Positions 10,858 through 21,170 are shown, numbered from the stretch's first letter. The stretch is 64,000 nt of DNA from Saccharomycodes ludwigii (GCF_020623625.1 NC_060202.1:310001-374000); one strand, 5' to 3'. Made by a program: numbers and translations. Notes: generated from the letters alone by a model not told the origin.

Positions 10858-10941
10858 ACCATTGTTATTTATAAATATAGTATTCCTGTGAGAATTAGAC
10901 CCATGGCTATTGCGATTGTTATATCCGCTAGTGCTACTCAT
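7660..10941 (-). CDS. VSB1: VSB1, vacuolar SulP-family transporter (YGR125W)
   Basis: A 1093-residue protein, against 1036 in S. cerevisiae YGR125W/Vsb1, which is needed for vacuolar storage of basic amino acids such as arginine. Order of parts: a disordered N-terminus with a poly-Asn run (about 28-46) and acidic blocks to residue 245; a SulP-type membrane core from about 255 (QDIVRYTPAVILGLLLNILDALSYG) to about 700 with 10-12 hydrophobic segments; a STAS domain at about 725-860 (LILDFKNINADNIDYSAAEG); a Gln/Lys-rich linker with poly-Gln near 880-900; and a cyclic-nucleotide-binding-like fold near 965-1080 (NILFVVESGLMKISYY). The STAS plus cNMP-like tail distinguishes it from the plasma-membrane sulfate permeases. 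It is the same neighbour of ASN as in S. cerevisiae (YGR125W-YGR124W), though here two extra genes lie between them. Confidence 0.9.
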
Positions 10942-11982
10942 GGTGTTAATTATTTATTCGGGTAGTTTACGTGGTTTTATTATAACTATAGCCTTTAAGA
11001 TTATTGTATATTTTATTATTAATAATATGTAATTTGTATGGATAAAAAAATGTTTGATTGTTAATTATTTTTATTCATTTATTTATATATAATTTTTTAT
11101 ATAAACTCAGTTGTAATTTCTCATTTATTTAACTACCAGTATCATCGCTATAGTTTACTCTAACTGTAATTAATAAGCTTAAGAAACATCAATTTTTTTT
11201 TTTTTTTTTTCGCTTTAGCGATAGTGGTTTTAAATAGGGAGAAAAGTACCTTTAACGCACATAATGAGAAAAAAAAAAAAAAAAAAAATCAAAGCTAAGA
11301 AAAGCTGTATGATAAATTATCACGTTTTATAAGGGAAAAAAAAAAGACAAAGAGAGAAATATTCAGATAAAATGAAAGATACGGCCAACGAGCTGATGAA
11401 TTATTTATCTTTAAAAGAAAATGATAACAAGTAAGAATAATGCACAAAAATGAAAAAATGCCGTGTTTGTTCTTTTTCTTTTCGATTTTTTATTGTAGTT
11501 ACGAAGAAATGATTCTTTTAAATTGTTTGCTGCTTATCTTTTCCCACAGTTTACCATTGGAAAATTTGACTGGAAGCAAAATAAAAATAAAAATAAAAAT
11601 AAAGATTAACTGATAATTAATTCTTTTTTTTTTTTTTTTTTTTTTTTGTGTTGAGGTGAGGGTTTATAATCGCAGAAGAAATAAAAAGTGTGGAAATAAG
11701 AACAAAATGCTGCTTTTCGAATAGGAAAAAAAAAAAAAATATACATTCCTTAAAATATAAAATTGGATTCTAAATAAACCACAACTATTTTCTTATGGCC
11801 GAAACAGTGATCTTACCGAAATACGAAAATAACCTTTTTTTTTTTTTTTTTATCATGAGAAATTATAGCATGACAAATCCAAAAGTTTATACTAGGTATT
11901 TGTAAAGTAACAAGGAGATGTATAAACACTAGATTGATAAAAAAAAAAAAAAAAAAATACTTTTTAGGCAAACATTACACGG

Positions 11983-12012
11983 GAAATCTAACGAGAAATC
12001 TAACGAGAAATC
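11983..12012. repeat. 12-bp tandem repeat, 2.5 copies
   Basis: GAAATCTAACGA occurs at 11983-11994 and 11995-12006, followed by GAAATC. It is noncoding and its function is unknown. Confidence 0.85.
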
Positions 12013-12423
12013 AAGAATATTAGCGGACTCTGCTAACCATAATCTAGAGACAATAATTAATAAAGCAATGTGCAATTTATATTATTATTCAAAGTGTTTA
12101 TTCTATTAACTTGGAACTGATAATAAATAATTTTTTTTTTTTTTAAAATATCTGCTTAGAATAGAACAAAAAAAAAAAAAAAAATACTAAAAGACGCCCA
12201 AATGGATAAAAGCTTTATATTTATATTAGCGTTTGTAGCTTTTCAACTATAAGGGTTTATATACTCATATCGTGCAAGTATTAAAAATAAAGAAAAGCAA
12301 AGGGGAAAGGGGATAAAGATTATTACGTTGAATATGTATTGCATAAGCTTCAATTTACACCTTCTTCTCCCCTCTTTTTTTCCAACGTAGATTTAGTTAT
12401 ATATATATATATGACTATATAGA

Positions 12424-12431
12424 TCCACGGA
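12424..12431. promoter_or_regulatory. PDRE-like site TCCACGGA
   Basis: TCCACGGA is the reverse complement of TCCGTGGA, a known variant of the Pdr1/Pdr3 element. It is 864 bp upstream of orphan 1. It belongs to a group with 14238, 14360 and 15344. Confidence 0.35.
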
Positions 12432-13245
12432 AATAAAAGTTTTAATATACGTATATATAAATATATACTTCTTTTTTTTTTGTGTCTGGTGTATATTAAA
12501 GTTTCTTATAGAAATTAAACCACGGACAATAAAAGCATACGGCTTAAACTTTTTTTTTTTTTTTCTCGTAATGATTTACGCTTATAGATCTAGTGAGAAA
12601 ATAGTCTTTGGTAACAAATAAACAATCGTTAATAATAATATATATAATAAACGATAACAGTAAACTTTATATCCGAACAATAAAAAGAAAAAAAGAAAGA
12701 GAAAAAATTCTGACTAAAGTATTGATTATATCCATTATATTATTACCGTTATTAAACATTTAAATAAATTGTTTTTCGAGAAAAAGAAGAAAAAAGAAAA
12801 ATTAATTAATATATATATATTAATAAAATAAACGAACACACTTATAATTGGCTATTATTTCTTTTATTATTATATCTTTAAAAATCAATCAAACTTTAGG
12901 CTCAGAATCATTTTTACTGAAAACTTTATATAGTTCTATTTTTTTTTTTTTTTTTATTTTTTTATACGGAGCTCCGTATTAACTTAAATATGTATAAACA
13001 CAAAAATAATAATATATCCTAACAATATACGAAACATAGGAACGAAGTCTCGTCGCATTATATTTAAGAAATTTCGGTTAATGTCTTAATCATATTAACA
13101 ATATCATTATAATAATAAATCATTTTGGCTATTTTAAAGTATAATAAATTTAATTAAGTGGATTAAAAAAACATTTTATATAAATATCAAAAGAGCCATA
13201 TAAAGTAAAAAGGAAAAAGAGGAAAAAAAAAAAAAAAAAAAAAAA

Positions 13246-13281
<36 letters not shown>

Positions 13282-13294
13282 AAAATAAAAAACA

Positions 13295-14104
13295 ATGACT
13301 TTTTTTAAAAAAATATTTGGCAGAAATAATTTTATAATTGTGATACTAGATAAAATAAAACAAATATTAGAGGGGACTCATCCTCAAGGTACTGACAATA
13401 CTAATACTTGTACTGTAGGTGATGATATTACTACTGCTACTACCGCCGCCAGCACCAACACCACTACTAATGATAGTAGAAAAAAAATGCTACCCCATTC
13501 ATGGTCATCACCATCATCTTCACTGCTACAAAAGAAACTAACTAATAATAATAAGAATTATCAGTTTGACAGTGATGTGGAATTGCTTAGGTTAGAAAAA
13601 GAATTAAAGAAAAAGAAAATTATAACTAAACAAGATTTGGTTGAATACAATATTAAATTAACGGAGATTTATAGAAACAAAAACAAAAGCACAAGTTCGC
13701 GTAGTGTTACAACTACTACAAATACAACTGCTGTGAGTAGAAAATCATCAATAATAACAGGTATTAGTAACACTAGTGGTATAAGCAATAGAAGTTATAG
13801 TACTGGTGGTTCTACTATGAGTAAAAAAAGTATTAATAATTATCATAACAAAAACTATAAAATAGTAACGCAACCAATGAGGGGGGAATTAAAAGATACA
13901 ATCAGGGAAGAGGAAGAACGACAACAAGAGGGTAATAATAGTATTAACACAGTTCTGACACCTACAATATCACAAGATGTAATGGATAATGGTAAGAGCA
14001 GAACTAATGCTACTGTCGCACCCACTGGCTTCGCTACAGATAATTTGTTTGTTAAAGTTTCTAATATAGGAAATATAGATAAAGCATTTATTATACCGGT
14101 ATAA
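13295..14104 (+). CDS. Orphan small gene 1, shares KKIITK-DL-YNIK motif with its neighbour
   Basis: A 269-residue protein I cannot assign. The N-terminus MTFFKKIFGRNNFIIVILDKI is amphipathic to hydrophobic and could associate with a membrane. The rest is mostly Ser/Thr/Asn-rich and likely disordered. Its one ordered-looking part is residues 91-128: DSDVELLRLEKELKK followed by KKIITKQDLVEYNIKLT at 107-123. The next gene downstream has the same motif with 13 of 17 residues identical (KKIITKNDLIQYNIKKT), also preceded by D-V-E-L. The C-terminus ends in a hydrophobic AFIIPV. Together they look like a diverged tandem pair that is not at this place in S. cerevisiae (between the YGR125W and YGR124W homologues). 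Upstream is a TA repeat and A-tract directly before the ATG. Function is unknown. Confidence 0.65.
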   Translation: MTFFKKIFGRNNFIIVILDKIKQILEGTHPQGTDNTNTCTVGDDITTATTAASTNTTTNDSRKKMLPHSWSSPSSSLLQKKLTNNNKNYQFDSDVELLRLEKELKKKKIITKQDLVEYNIKLTEIYRNKNKSTSSRSVTTTTNTTAVSRKSSIITGISNTSGISNRSYSTGGSTMSKKSINNYHNKNYKIVTQPMRGELKDTIREEEERQQEGNNSINTVLTPTISQDVMDNGKSRTNATVAPTGFATDNLFVKVSNIGNIDKAFIIPV

Positions 14105-14187
14105 ATAAACAACTAACTACTAAATATAACAAATACACTTTTATTAATATTTTTATCGAATCTTAAATGCATAGTTTTTTAGCAAAC

Positions 14188-14224
<37 letters not shown>

Positions 14225-14237
14225 AGGTATCCATATT

Positions 14238-14245
14238 TCCGTGGA
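14238..14245. promoter_or_regulatory. PDRE-like site TCCGTGGA
   Basis: An exact match to a PDRE variant known from drug-resistance promoters of S. cerevisiae. It sits inside a short inverted repeat (TATCCA...TGGATA), 437 bp upstream of orphan 2. Confidence 0.4.
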
Positions 14246-14292
14246 TATATTATAATAGGGATGGTGCGGGGCCGGGCGGAGTAGCCTTTTTA

Positions 14293-14336
<44 letters not shown>

Positions 14337-14359
14337 CTCGATTGTAATAAAGTTACAAG

Positions 14360-14367
14360 TCCGCGGA
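14360..14367. promoter_or_regulatory. PDRE consensus site TCCGCGGA
   Basis: The perfect palindromic consensus of the Pdr1/Pdr3 pleiotropic drug response element, 315 bp upstream of orphan 2. Such a GC-rich 8-mer is rare in this AT-rich sequence. Regulator identity is inferred. Confidence 0.5.
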
Positions 14368-14681
14368 TGCCATTATTATTATTATTATTATTATTATTAT
14401 AATAAAAAAGAATTAATATGGATCCCCTCTTCCATCCCAATAATTATAACTAAAGTTATGTAATCTGACTAATAACCGAAATAATGAGTGTTGTATGAAT
14501 TTTTTCTTTATAAAAAAAAAAAAAGTATTATTAATACAACATATATATATATATATATATATAACAACTAGTTATTATTACAAACTTTCAAAAAGAAAAA
14601 TAATCTAATCTTATTTTCTTTCTTTGTTTTTTTCTTAATCCATTAGAGAAAAAAAAGTGTAGAACTAATGTAAAAATACAG

Positions 14682-14725
14682 ATGTTTGCTAACAATATAA
14701 CTACAACTTCTCTATTTAATAGACC

Positions 14726-14756
<31 letters not shown>

Positions 14757-15179
14757 AATAACAACAACAACAATAATAATAATAATACTTACTCTTTAAT
14801 GGACAAGATTAAATCCAGAATTATAATACCATATGTTTCTAGTGATAAAATTAAAAATGGTTACAAGAATGGAGGTTTCTTATTTCTAAAAACAAAACGT
14901 TTAATTGCTAATACCAAAAAGAAAAATCCTAATAGTGCCAATAATGATAAAGAAATTAATATATTTGATGTAGATGTGGAATTAAAACAAAAAAAAATAA
15001 TAACAAAAAATGACTTAATTCAATATAACATTAAAAAAACAGGTCTTATAAAAAAAAATGATACCGTCCATATTAGCAACGGAACAGCTAAAAATAACGT
15101 TAATGGTGATGCAAATGAACATTTTAATGCTCATAATACTGATAGAAATGTATGGCTATATGATAAATATGTTTTTTAA
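14682..15179 (+). CDS. Orphan small gene 2, paralogue-like partner of orphan 1
   Basis: A 165-residue protein that I do not recognise. Residues 16-35 are almost pure Asn, encoded by AAT/AAC repeats at about 14727-14784. A short basic segment follows (SLMDKIKSRIIIP at 38-50, then TKRLIANTKKK). The key part is IFDVDVELKQKKIITKNDLIQYNIKKT at about 94-120, whose last 17 residues match orphan 1 at 13 positions. The C-terminus is polar and ends in WLYDKYVF. There is no signal peptide or clear membrane segment. The start at 14682 is the first ATG of the frame; translation could also start at the Met at residue 40. The same strand, adjacency and shared motif suggest an old tandem duplication followed by fast divergence outside the motif. 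Confidence 0.6.
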
Positions 15180-15654
15180 TTAAAATAAGTATTTGCATTG
15201 TTTTGTTTTAGTAGGGTTCAATTGCAGTTTTTAATTCATCGATAGAAAAAAAAAAAAAAAAAGAATATTATCATATTACTTCCCGTTGTCGCCGAAATAA
15301 CGAACAGGCTATAACCGGTTCAAGATATCCAACCGTTTTACGCTCCACGGACGTATTAAGCCACTTCCTTTAAATCCATAATTATTTTTACCCGTGCTTT
15401 TAATTTTTTTTTTCTTTTTTTATAATTGTCTCTTTTTATTCAAAAAATTATTTAAAAAATTTATAAACGCAAGTAAGGAAGAAGCAAAAAAAAAAAAAAA
15501 AAAATAAATAAATAAATAAAAAAAAAACTCATACCATTTATTTATCAACTATAAACAAAACAAAAAAAGAAAAAAAAAAAAAAAAAAAGAAAAAAGGTAC
15601 ATATATACATACATATAGTTATTTCTCCACTTATATACTCAACAATAAATCAAA
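15180..15654. other. Convergent spacer between orphan 2 and ASN
   Basis: 475 bp with A17-A18 tracts (15246, 15486, 15570), a (AAAT)n patch near 15503, a PDRE-like TCCACGGA at 15344-15351, and a Reb1-like TTACCCG at 15388-15394. Regulatory motifs in a 3'-3' spacer are unusual. No gene is seen. Confidence 0.55.
15344..15351. promoter_or_regulatory. PDRE-like site TCCACGGA
   Basis: The fourth member of the 8-bp group around the orphan pair, 165 bp beyond the stop of orphan 2. It is followed by a Reb1-like TTACCCG at 15388. Confidence 0.3.
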
Positions 15655-17364
15655 TTAATTGTCAATATGTTTAGCATGAATCTTAGCATATCTACCAGAT
15701 GGATCAGCATGACAACCCCAGTCAGCCTTTGGAATCCATCTCATAACTGTAGCAGCAGCAGCCTTTTGTGGGTAAATAGCATCAAATTTCAATCTGTACC
15801 AGTAAGCTTCTTTAGTTGTTGGAATGTCATTGCCCCATTCAGGTTTTGGATTAGCTAATTGCTCGTCAGAAATAGCCTTTTCAGCATAATCCTTCAAAGC
15901 ATCAATCCAAGAATAACCAACACCATCACTAAATTGTTCCTTCTGTCTCCATAAGATTTCTTCCGGTAAATATGGTTTAACATCAGGTTCATCTGTGGTG
16001 TCAAATGCCTTTCTCAAAATGTATTTCTCAATTCTATCCTTGGTAATCATTTTTTCCTTTGGATCAATGTTCATACAAACTTGTAAAAATTCCTTATCCA
16101 AAAATGGAACACGTGCTTCCAAACCCCAAGCCAAGGTGGATTTATTGGCTCTTAAACAATCACTCAAGTGCAAGTTTTTAACTCTCTTGACACTTTCAGT
16201 GTGAAATTCAGCAGCATTTGGAGCTTGAGCAAAATATAGATAGCCCCCAAATATTTCATCACTACCTTCACCACTTAAAACCATCTTGACACCTTGAGCC
16301 TTAATCTTTCTACTCAACAAAAACATTGGAGTAGAGGCTCTGATGGTAGTCACATCATAAGTTTCTAAATGATAAATAACATCGTCTAAAGCATCTAAAC
16401 CTTCCTGTACAGAAAATGTATGTTCGTGGTGAATGGAATTAATAAACTTAGCAACTTTACGAGCAGCTTTCAAATCTGGAGCATTTGGCAAACCAATAGC
16501 AAAAGAATGCAACTTGGCAAAACCAGAAGTGTGTAAGTGACCTTGATCATCCACACCTGCTAATCTCTTACCACCAACAATTTCATCATCTGGATTGGTG
16601 TCAGCATTGGCAGTTTCTCTGGCAGCAATAGAAGCAATTAAAGAGCTATCTAAACCACCACTTAATAAAACACCATATGGAACTTCTGCCATTAATCTCT
16701 TACGAACAGCCTTTTCCAATGTTGTCCTAATCAACTTGTAGTCAACTGGGTTATGTGGAATTCTATTTTCATCTATCCAATCTGGAGAAAAGTAACGAGT
16801 GGTCTTATCGGTAGCTGAATCATAAACATGGCCCGGAGGAAATGATATAATATTGTCACAATCATCAACTAAACATTTCAATTCACTAGCGAAATAAACA
16901 GTCTTAGGACTAGCACTAGATCTACCCATGTATAGTGTGTTGACACCAATAGGATCTCTAGCAGCAACAATACGATCTTTAACACTATCATAAAGAACCC
17001 AAGCAAACATACCATCCAAGTATTTTGGTGCATCGATATCATATTTTTCGTACAATGGAATAATAGGTTCACAGTCAGAAGCTGTCTTGAATGGGTAATC
17101 AGCAAACTTTTCCCTCAATTGAATATGATTGTAGATTTCACCGTTGACAGTTAAAGATAAAGTTTCATCTTTGTTAGTAATTGGTTGAGCACCGGTATCT
17201 AAACCAACAATAGCCAATCTTTCATGGACCAAAATAGTATTTTTTTTAACAAAGTTACCACTCCAATCTGGACCTCTGTGTCTAATTCTTTTGGCTAATT
17301 GCAAAGCCCTTGGTTTATATTCTTCAACATGTTGTTTGTTGTAACAAGCAAAAATACCACACAT
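15655..17364 (-). CDS. ASN1: Asparagine synthetase (glutamine-hydrolysing)
   Basis: A 569-residue protein; S. cerevisiae Asn1/Asn2 are 572. It makes asparagine from aspartate, glutamine and ATP in the cytosol. The start MCGIFACYN exposes the catalytic Cys2 of the class-II glutaminase domain (about 1-200), with the RHRGPDWSG and VNGEIYNH motifs. The synthetase domain follows with the PP-loop [11 protein letters not shown] at about 236-246 and the [15 protein letters not shown] segment near 367. S. cerevisiae has two copies, ASN1 (YPR145W) and ASN2 (YGR124W), one from each duplicated block; only one is seen here, next to both VSB1 and NOC4 homologues, so it represents the pre-duplication gene. 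A Gcn4-type TGAGTCA lies 241 bp upstream. Coding bias is strong, as for a highly expressed gene. Confidence 0.97.
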   Translation of the reverse strand: MCGIFACYNKQHVEEYKPRALQLAKRIRHRGPDWSGNFVKKNTILVHERLAIVGLDTGAQPITNKDETLSLTVNGEIYNHIQLREKFADYPFKTASDCEPIIPLYEKYDIDAPKYLDGMFAWVLYDSVKDRIVAARDPIGVNTLYMGRSSASPKTVYFASELKCLVDDCDNIISFPPGHVYDSATDKTTRYFSPDWIDENRIPHNPVDYKLIRTTLEKAVRKRLMAEVPYGVLLSGGLDSSLIASIAARETANADTNPDDEIVGGKRLAGVDDQGHLHTSGFAKLHSFAIGLPNAPDLKAARKVAKFINSIHHEHTFSVQEGLDALDDVIYHLETYDVTTIRASTPMFLLSRKIKAQGVKMVLSGEGSDEIFGGYLYFAQAPNAAEFHTESVKRVKNLHLSDCLRANKSTLAWGLEARVPFLDKEFLQVCMNIDPKEKMITKDRIEKYILRKAFDTTDEPDVKPYLPEEILWRQKEQFSDGVGYSWIDALKDYAEKAISDEQLANPKPEWGNDIPTTKEAYWYRLKFDAIYPQKAAAATVMRWIPKADWGCHADPSGRYAKIHAKHIDN

Positions 17365-19051
17365 CTTGTATGTTCTATATTTTCAAAAAATTTTAAGTTT
17401 TTTTCCTTTCTTTTCTTATGATGTCGAACAATATTTAATTAATTATGTGAAAAAATAATGATAAAAAAAAGGAAGGAAGAAAGATAAAGAAAAAATATTA
17501 ATAGTTGCAAAGGCAAACGTTTATATACATGCAACGATCGAAAAGATAATAGTAATTAATTGAAGTGAATGTTACAAACTATAAAATAGAAAGGAAAAGT
17601 AAAATGAGTCAAAAAAAAAAGAAAAAAAAAATTTTTTTTCTTTAAAAAAAACGGAAAATGTAATAATTGCAAGAATGAAAAAAAAAAATTTTTTTTTTTC
17701 ACTTAATCTGCAAATCGCGGAAAAAAAAAGAACTGGAAACAGCTAGAAAAACAAAGATTGTGCAGAATGTTATCGATAAAAAAAGAAGAAAAAAAAAAAA
17801 AAAAAGAAAAAACTTTTTTTTACTAAATAGGGATTTATTTTTAAAACTAATAACGATTAATCTATTTTGGTCAACTTAAACGTTTCCCAGGTGTAAGATC
17901 ACCGAGCAAGTTTTTTTTGTTTTTGTTTTTTACCATTAGGTTCCCCTCTAATATAGTTTTACTTTGAAGGTCCAATTATAATTAATGTACACCAAATGGA
18001 AAAATAATAATAAAAATAAAGAACAATACATTACATACAAAGAGAATATACATCTTTATAATTTCAAATCTGTAGATGTAGAAACAAATCTAACAAATTT
18101 CAAACTGAAATTATGCCACCTTCTAGATGTTTCACATTTTACTTGTTTTACCTGGTGGTAATCAACTACTAAAAACCTCGAAAATATAACCTTCCATTAA
18201 GTTTAAAAAAAAAAAAAAAAAAAAAAAAGAATCAGAATGTTCTAAATAAAGTGTCCCATTGAAAAAACAATCTTTTATAATATAAAAGATGTAACAAGAT
18301 CAAAAGTTTCTGCGCGGGCACCACATTCTCCATTAAAACCCAATACTATCTGTACTGGTGAATTGTTCGATTTAAAAATAATCGCAAATAATTTCATCAA
18401 CTTCTTTTATAAAACTTGGAAGGTCATATTGGTTTTTTATGACTTTTTAATACTGTACAACAAAAACTACATGAATAATACATAAGATACGTTAAAAAAA
18501 AAATTAAAAATGGAAATGATATGAAATGAGAAATTCTTATATAGAAACCAACTAAAAAAAAAAAAAAACAAAAAATAACATTTTTTTTGTTTTTAATCAA
18601 TATATTTAAAATTTGGCCTAACAAAATAAATAAATTATAGTTTTACACATTTTCAAAAAAGTAGGGCTTTTTTTTAAAAAAAAAAAAAATTAAAATAAAA
18701 AAATAAATAAATTATTCAACAATTTGGTCTTGTATTCCAGTACCTCAACGGACTAATCATAATTCGGAACCATTTTCCGATATGTTAATGAAATATTTAA
18801 AAAAATAAAAATAAAAAATCCCGTTTCTTTTTTTTTTTTTTATTTTTTTTTTTTTTTTTGTTTAAAAATAAAATATTTTTAACACTTTGGCTTTGGTAAA
18901 ACGGGAAAATAAAATAAACACACATATATATACATATATATATAAAATGCCATTTGTATATCACTTCAAAGCAATTTCAAGTTTAGTCCTGAAACTTACC
19001 TATTATCTTTACACACAATACAACAACTAATACCAACAATTCACTTACCAA
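17365..19051. promoter_or_regulatory. Divergent ASN/NOC4 promoter region, 1.7 kb
   Basis: A long divergent spacer. It holds a Gcn4 site at 17605, two A-tract/T-tract junctions resembling RRPE (17622-17639 and 17680-17699), A18 near 17792, A24 near 18206, and TA repeats near 18922-18942 just before NOC4. Short frames such as a 19-codon ORF at about 18113 have no support as genes. The length is more than a simple promoter pair needs, but I see no gene. Confidence 0.55.
17605..17611. promoter_or_regulatory. Gcn4 site TGAGTCA
   Basis: A perfect Gcn4 consensus, 241 bp upstream of the ASN start codon. It fits the known general amino-acid control of asparagine synthetase genes in S. cerevisiae. Confidence 0.6.
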
Positions 19052-20734
19052 ATGTCACTTCCCACCATTAACAAAGAAGAAATTAAAGGTCTTATAACAT
19101 CAATATACCAAGATAAAAAAAATTATAATAACATAGTCAAATTATTAAATATTTACTCCAAATATCCTCCAGAATCCTTTATTGATGAACAAGACGGTAA
19201 TTTACAGACAATTAGATATCTAACCTTAAATTTATTTAAAATTTTTAAAAAATTAGCTGAATTAAATCTTTTATCTGGTGCTGGCTCTACTGCAAATAGC
19301 AACGAGAAAATTTTGATCCAATGGTGTAGAAAAAATTATGAATTGTATAAATCAAAAATCTTATTGGATTATATGACTCAAATAAAGGTTGCTAATTCTT
19401 TAAGTTTAGATTGCTTGGATATTTATATGAATTGTATTGAATTGGAATCTATTTATTTTAGTTCCAAAAGAGGTTTGCCATATTTCCCCAATAGGACGCT
19501 ACAAAAATTAATTAGCCGCTTACTATTTACAGGAAATAAGGGAAATGATTTAGCATATATTCTTGATGAATTTGCTGATAAATATTATAAAAAATATGTT
19601 GATGTTCAATTTTATTTTCAAAATGAATTTAATAATCTTATCACCGATGGTACATATCCTCCTGAAAAAAATAATAATTTGGTAAAGTTTTGGATTAAGT
19701 TAATGAATCATGACAATCATTATGATAGTGATGACTGTGATTTGGAAATTTTAGTACCACATCCACCATCGATTATGGAAAATGAACACAAGTTTAAAGA
19801 TTTCGTGGAAAATAATTGGTTGTTTATTTTATCTAAAGTAACTAGGCCTGATCAATACAAAATCATTTTGTTAATTTTGCATAAAAGAATTATTCCACAT
19901 TTCAATACGCCGTCCAAGCTTATGGATTTCTTAACTGAATCATATAACTTACAGTATGTTGTTGATGATGATGATGATGATGATGATGATAATCATAGTG
20001 ATAATAACCATAATAACAACGGAAGTATTGTTATCCCATTATTAGCCTTAAACGGGTTGTTTGAATTAATGAAAAATTATAATTTGGAATATCCTAATTT
20101 TTACTTCAAGTTATATCAGTTATTTACTCCAGATATGATGCATGTTAAGTATAGATCCAGATTTTTAAGATTAAGTGATATTTTTTTAAGTTCAACACAT
20201 TTAAGTGCACAACTAGTGGCTTCTTTTATTAAGAAAATGGCAAGACTAACAGTAAATGCTTCTACTAGTGCAATTATTTCCATTATTCCATTTATTTATA
20301 ATTTATTGAAAAAACATCCAACTTGTATGATCATGTTGCATGATCCACAATATATTAAAACACCAGGTAATGTCTTTAGTACCAATGTAAAGAAAATGGA
20401 ATACATAGACTCTTTTGATAATGATGAAAAAGACCCAGAATCTACAAACGCTATTGAATCCTCATTATGGGAATTAGAAACTTTAATGCATCATTATCAT
20501 CCCAATGTGGCTAGTTTAGCCAAAATTTTTAAGAATCCGTTTAGAAAATATAGTTATAATTTAGAGGATTTCTTGGATTGGAATTATGATACCTTATTAA
20601 AAGCTGAATTAAAGAGAAGTTTAAAGATACTTCCAGCATTAAATCATGAATTTACTAGTAATGGTAGTAATAGTGCTGATCATAAGAAAAAGTATACTGT
20701 TTTTGATGATTTTGTTCAAAACGTTGCTTTCTAG
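19052..20734 (+). CDS. NOC4: NOC4, small-subunit nucleolar export complex protein
   Basis: A 560-residue protein; S. cerevisiae Noc4 (YPR144C) is 552. With Nop14 it acts in maturation and export of the 40S subunit. The diagnostic part is the C-terminal CBF/Mak21 domain at about 330-530: LNGLFELMKNYNLEYPNFYFKLY, then SRFLRLSDIFLSSTHLSAQLVASFIKKMARL, then SSLWELETLMHHYHPNVASLAKIF. The N-terminal half is helical and divergent. A GAT repeat codes for an Asp run at about 308-316. Adjacent to ASN in divergent orientation, it matches S. cerevisiae YPR144C-YPR145W. The ATG at 19052 is the first in frame, in an A/C-rich leader. Confidence 0.92.
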   Translation: MSLPTINKEEIKGLITSIYQDKKNYNNIVKLLNIYSKYPPESFIDEQDGNLQTIRYLTLNLFKIFKKLAELNLLSGAGSTANSNEKILIQWCRKNYELYKSKILLDYMTQIKVANSLSLDCLDIYMNCIELESIYFSSKRGLPYFPNRTLQKLISRLLFTGNKGNDLAYILDEFADKYYKKYVDVQFYFQNEFNNLITDGTYPPEKNNNLVKFWIKLMNHDNHYDSDDCDLEILVPHPPSIMENEHKFKDFVENNWLFILSKVTRPDQYKIILLILHKRIIPHFNTPSKLMDFLTESYNLQYVVDDDDDDDDDNHSDNNHNNNGSIVIPLLALNGLFELMKNYNLEYPNFYFKLYQLFTPDMMHVKYRSRFLRLSDIFLSSTHLSAQLVASFIKKMARLTVNASTSAIISIIPFIYNLLKKHPTCMIMLHDPQYIKTPGNVFSTNVKKMEYIDSFDNDEKDPESTNAIESSLWELETLMHHYHPNVASLAKIFKNPFRKYSYNLEDFLDWNYDTLLKAELKRSLKILPALNHEFTSNGSNSADHKKKYTVFDDFVQNVAF

Positions 20735-21170
20735 TGGTGCATATACATATATATATATATAATGTTATAACAGGATTCTTTTTATATAAACTAATTTTTT
20801 TTTATCAATCTAATTATGATATGTCAGTTATATTTACTAGCTTTAGCACTTATTGCAAAATTAGAAAAGGAAAAGAAGAAATTACTTATTCGGTTTTCTT
20901 TTTTCCCCCCTTTGAACCGAAAACTTGTATGAATAAAGTCTATAGATAATAAATTGCGTGCTAAAAACAAAAAAAAATAAAAAAAAAATAAAAAAAAAAA
21001 ATATTTTTTTTCCATTTCATTCCTTCTTTCTTTTTTTTTCAGTTTGAACAATTTCCTTACATTTATTATTTTTTTTTTTTCCATGGCAATATAACATAAC
21101 ATACACAGCTACTATTTATATAAAAATTAAGGAAAAAGAAGAAAAGAAATAATAATTCAGTATAGAAATA
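20735..21170. other. NOC4-PPT1 spacer
   Basis: 436 bp between co-oriented genes. It has a TA repeat at 20746-20761 and A-rich and T-rich tracts at 20969-21010 and 21070-21081. No gene is seen. Confidence 0.5.

Larger units (their letters stand above)
10942..13294. other. 2.35 kb gene-poor region between VSB1 and orphan 1
   Basis: The longest gene-free stretch in the left half. It is dense in A and T tracts of 14-23 bases (about 11191, 11272, 11625, 11729, 11838, 11940, 12943, 13229) and TA repeats (12400, 13250-13277). A 12-bp tandem repeat (GAAATCTAACGA, 2.5 copies) lies at 11983-12012. Near 11371-11610 there is a weak candidate for a tiny spliced gene (see findings). A PDRE-like site lies at 12424 and a related CCACGGA at 12532. 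No ORF of convincing coding character is seen. Confidence 0.6.
14105..14681. promoter_or_regulatory. Region between the orphan genes: A31/T39 inverted tracts, PDRE-like sites
   Basis: A 577 bp spacer. It contains A31 at 14191-14221 and T39 at 14298-14336, which are complementary and enclose 76 bases. Within those are TCCGTGGA at 14238 and an 18-base GC-rich stretch at 14264-14281. TCCGCGGA at 14360, an (ATT)10 microsatellite at 14372-14400 and a TA repeat at 14540-14563 follow. ORFs through it are homopolymer artefacts. Confidence 0.6.

Noticed and set aside
14167-14463. 98-codon frame with poly-Lys and poly-Phe
   Set aside because: It runs through A31 and T39 tracts and has no coding character outside them.
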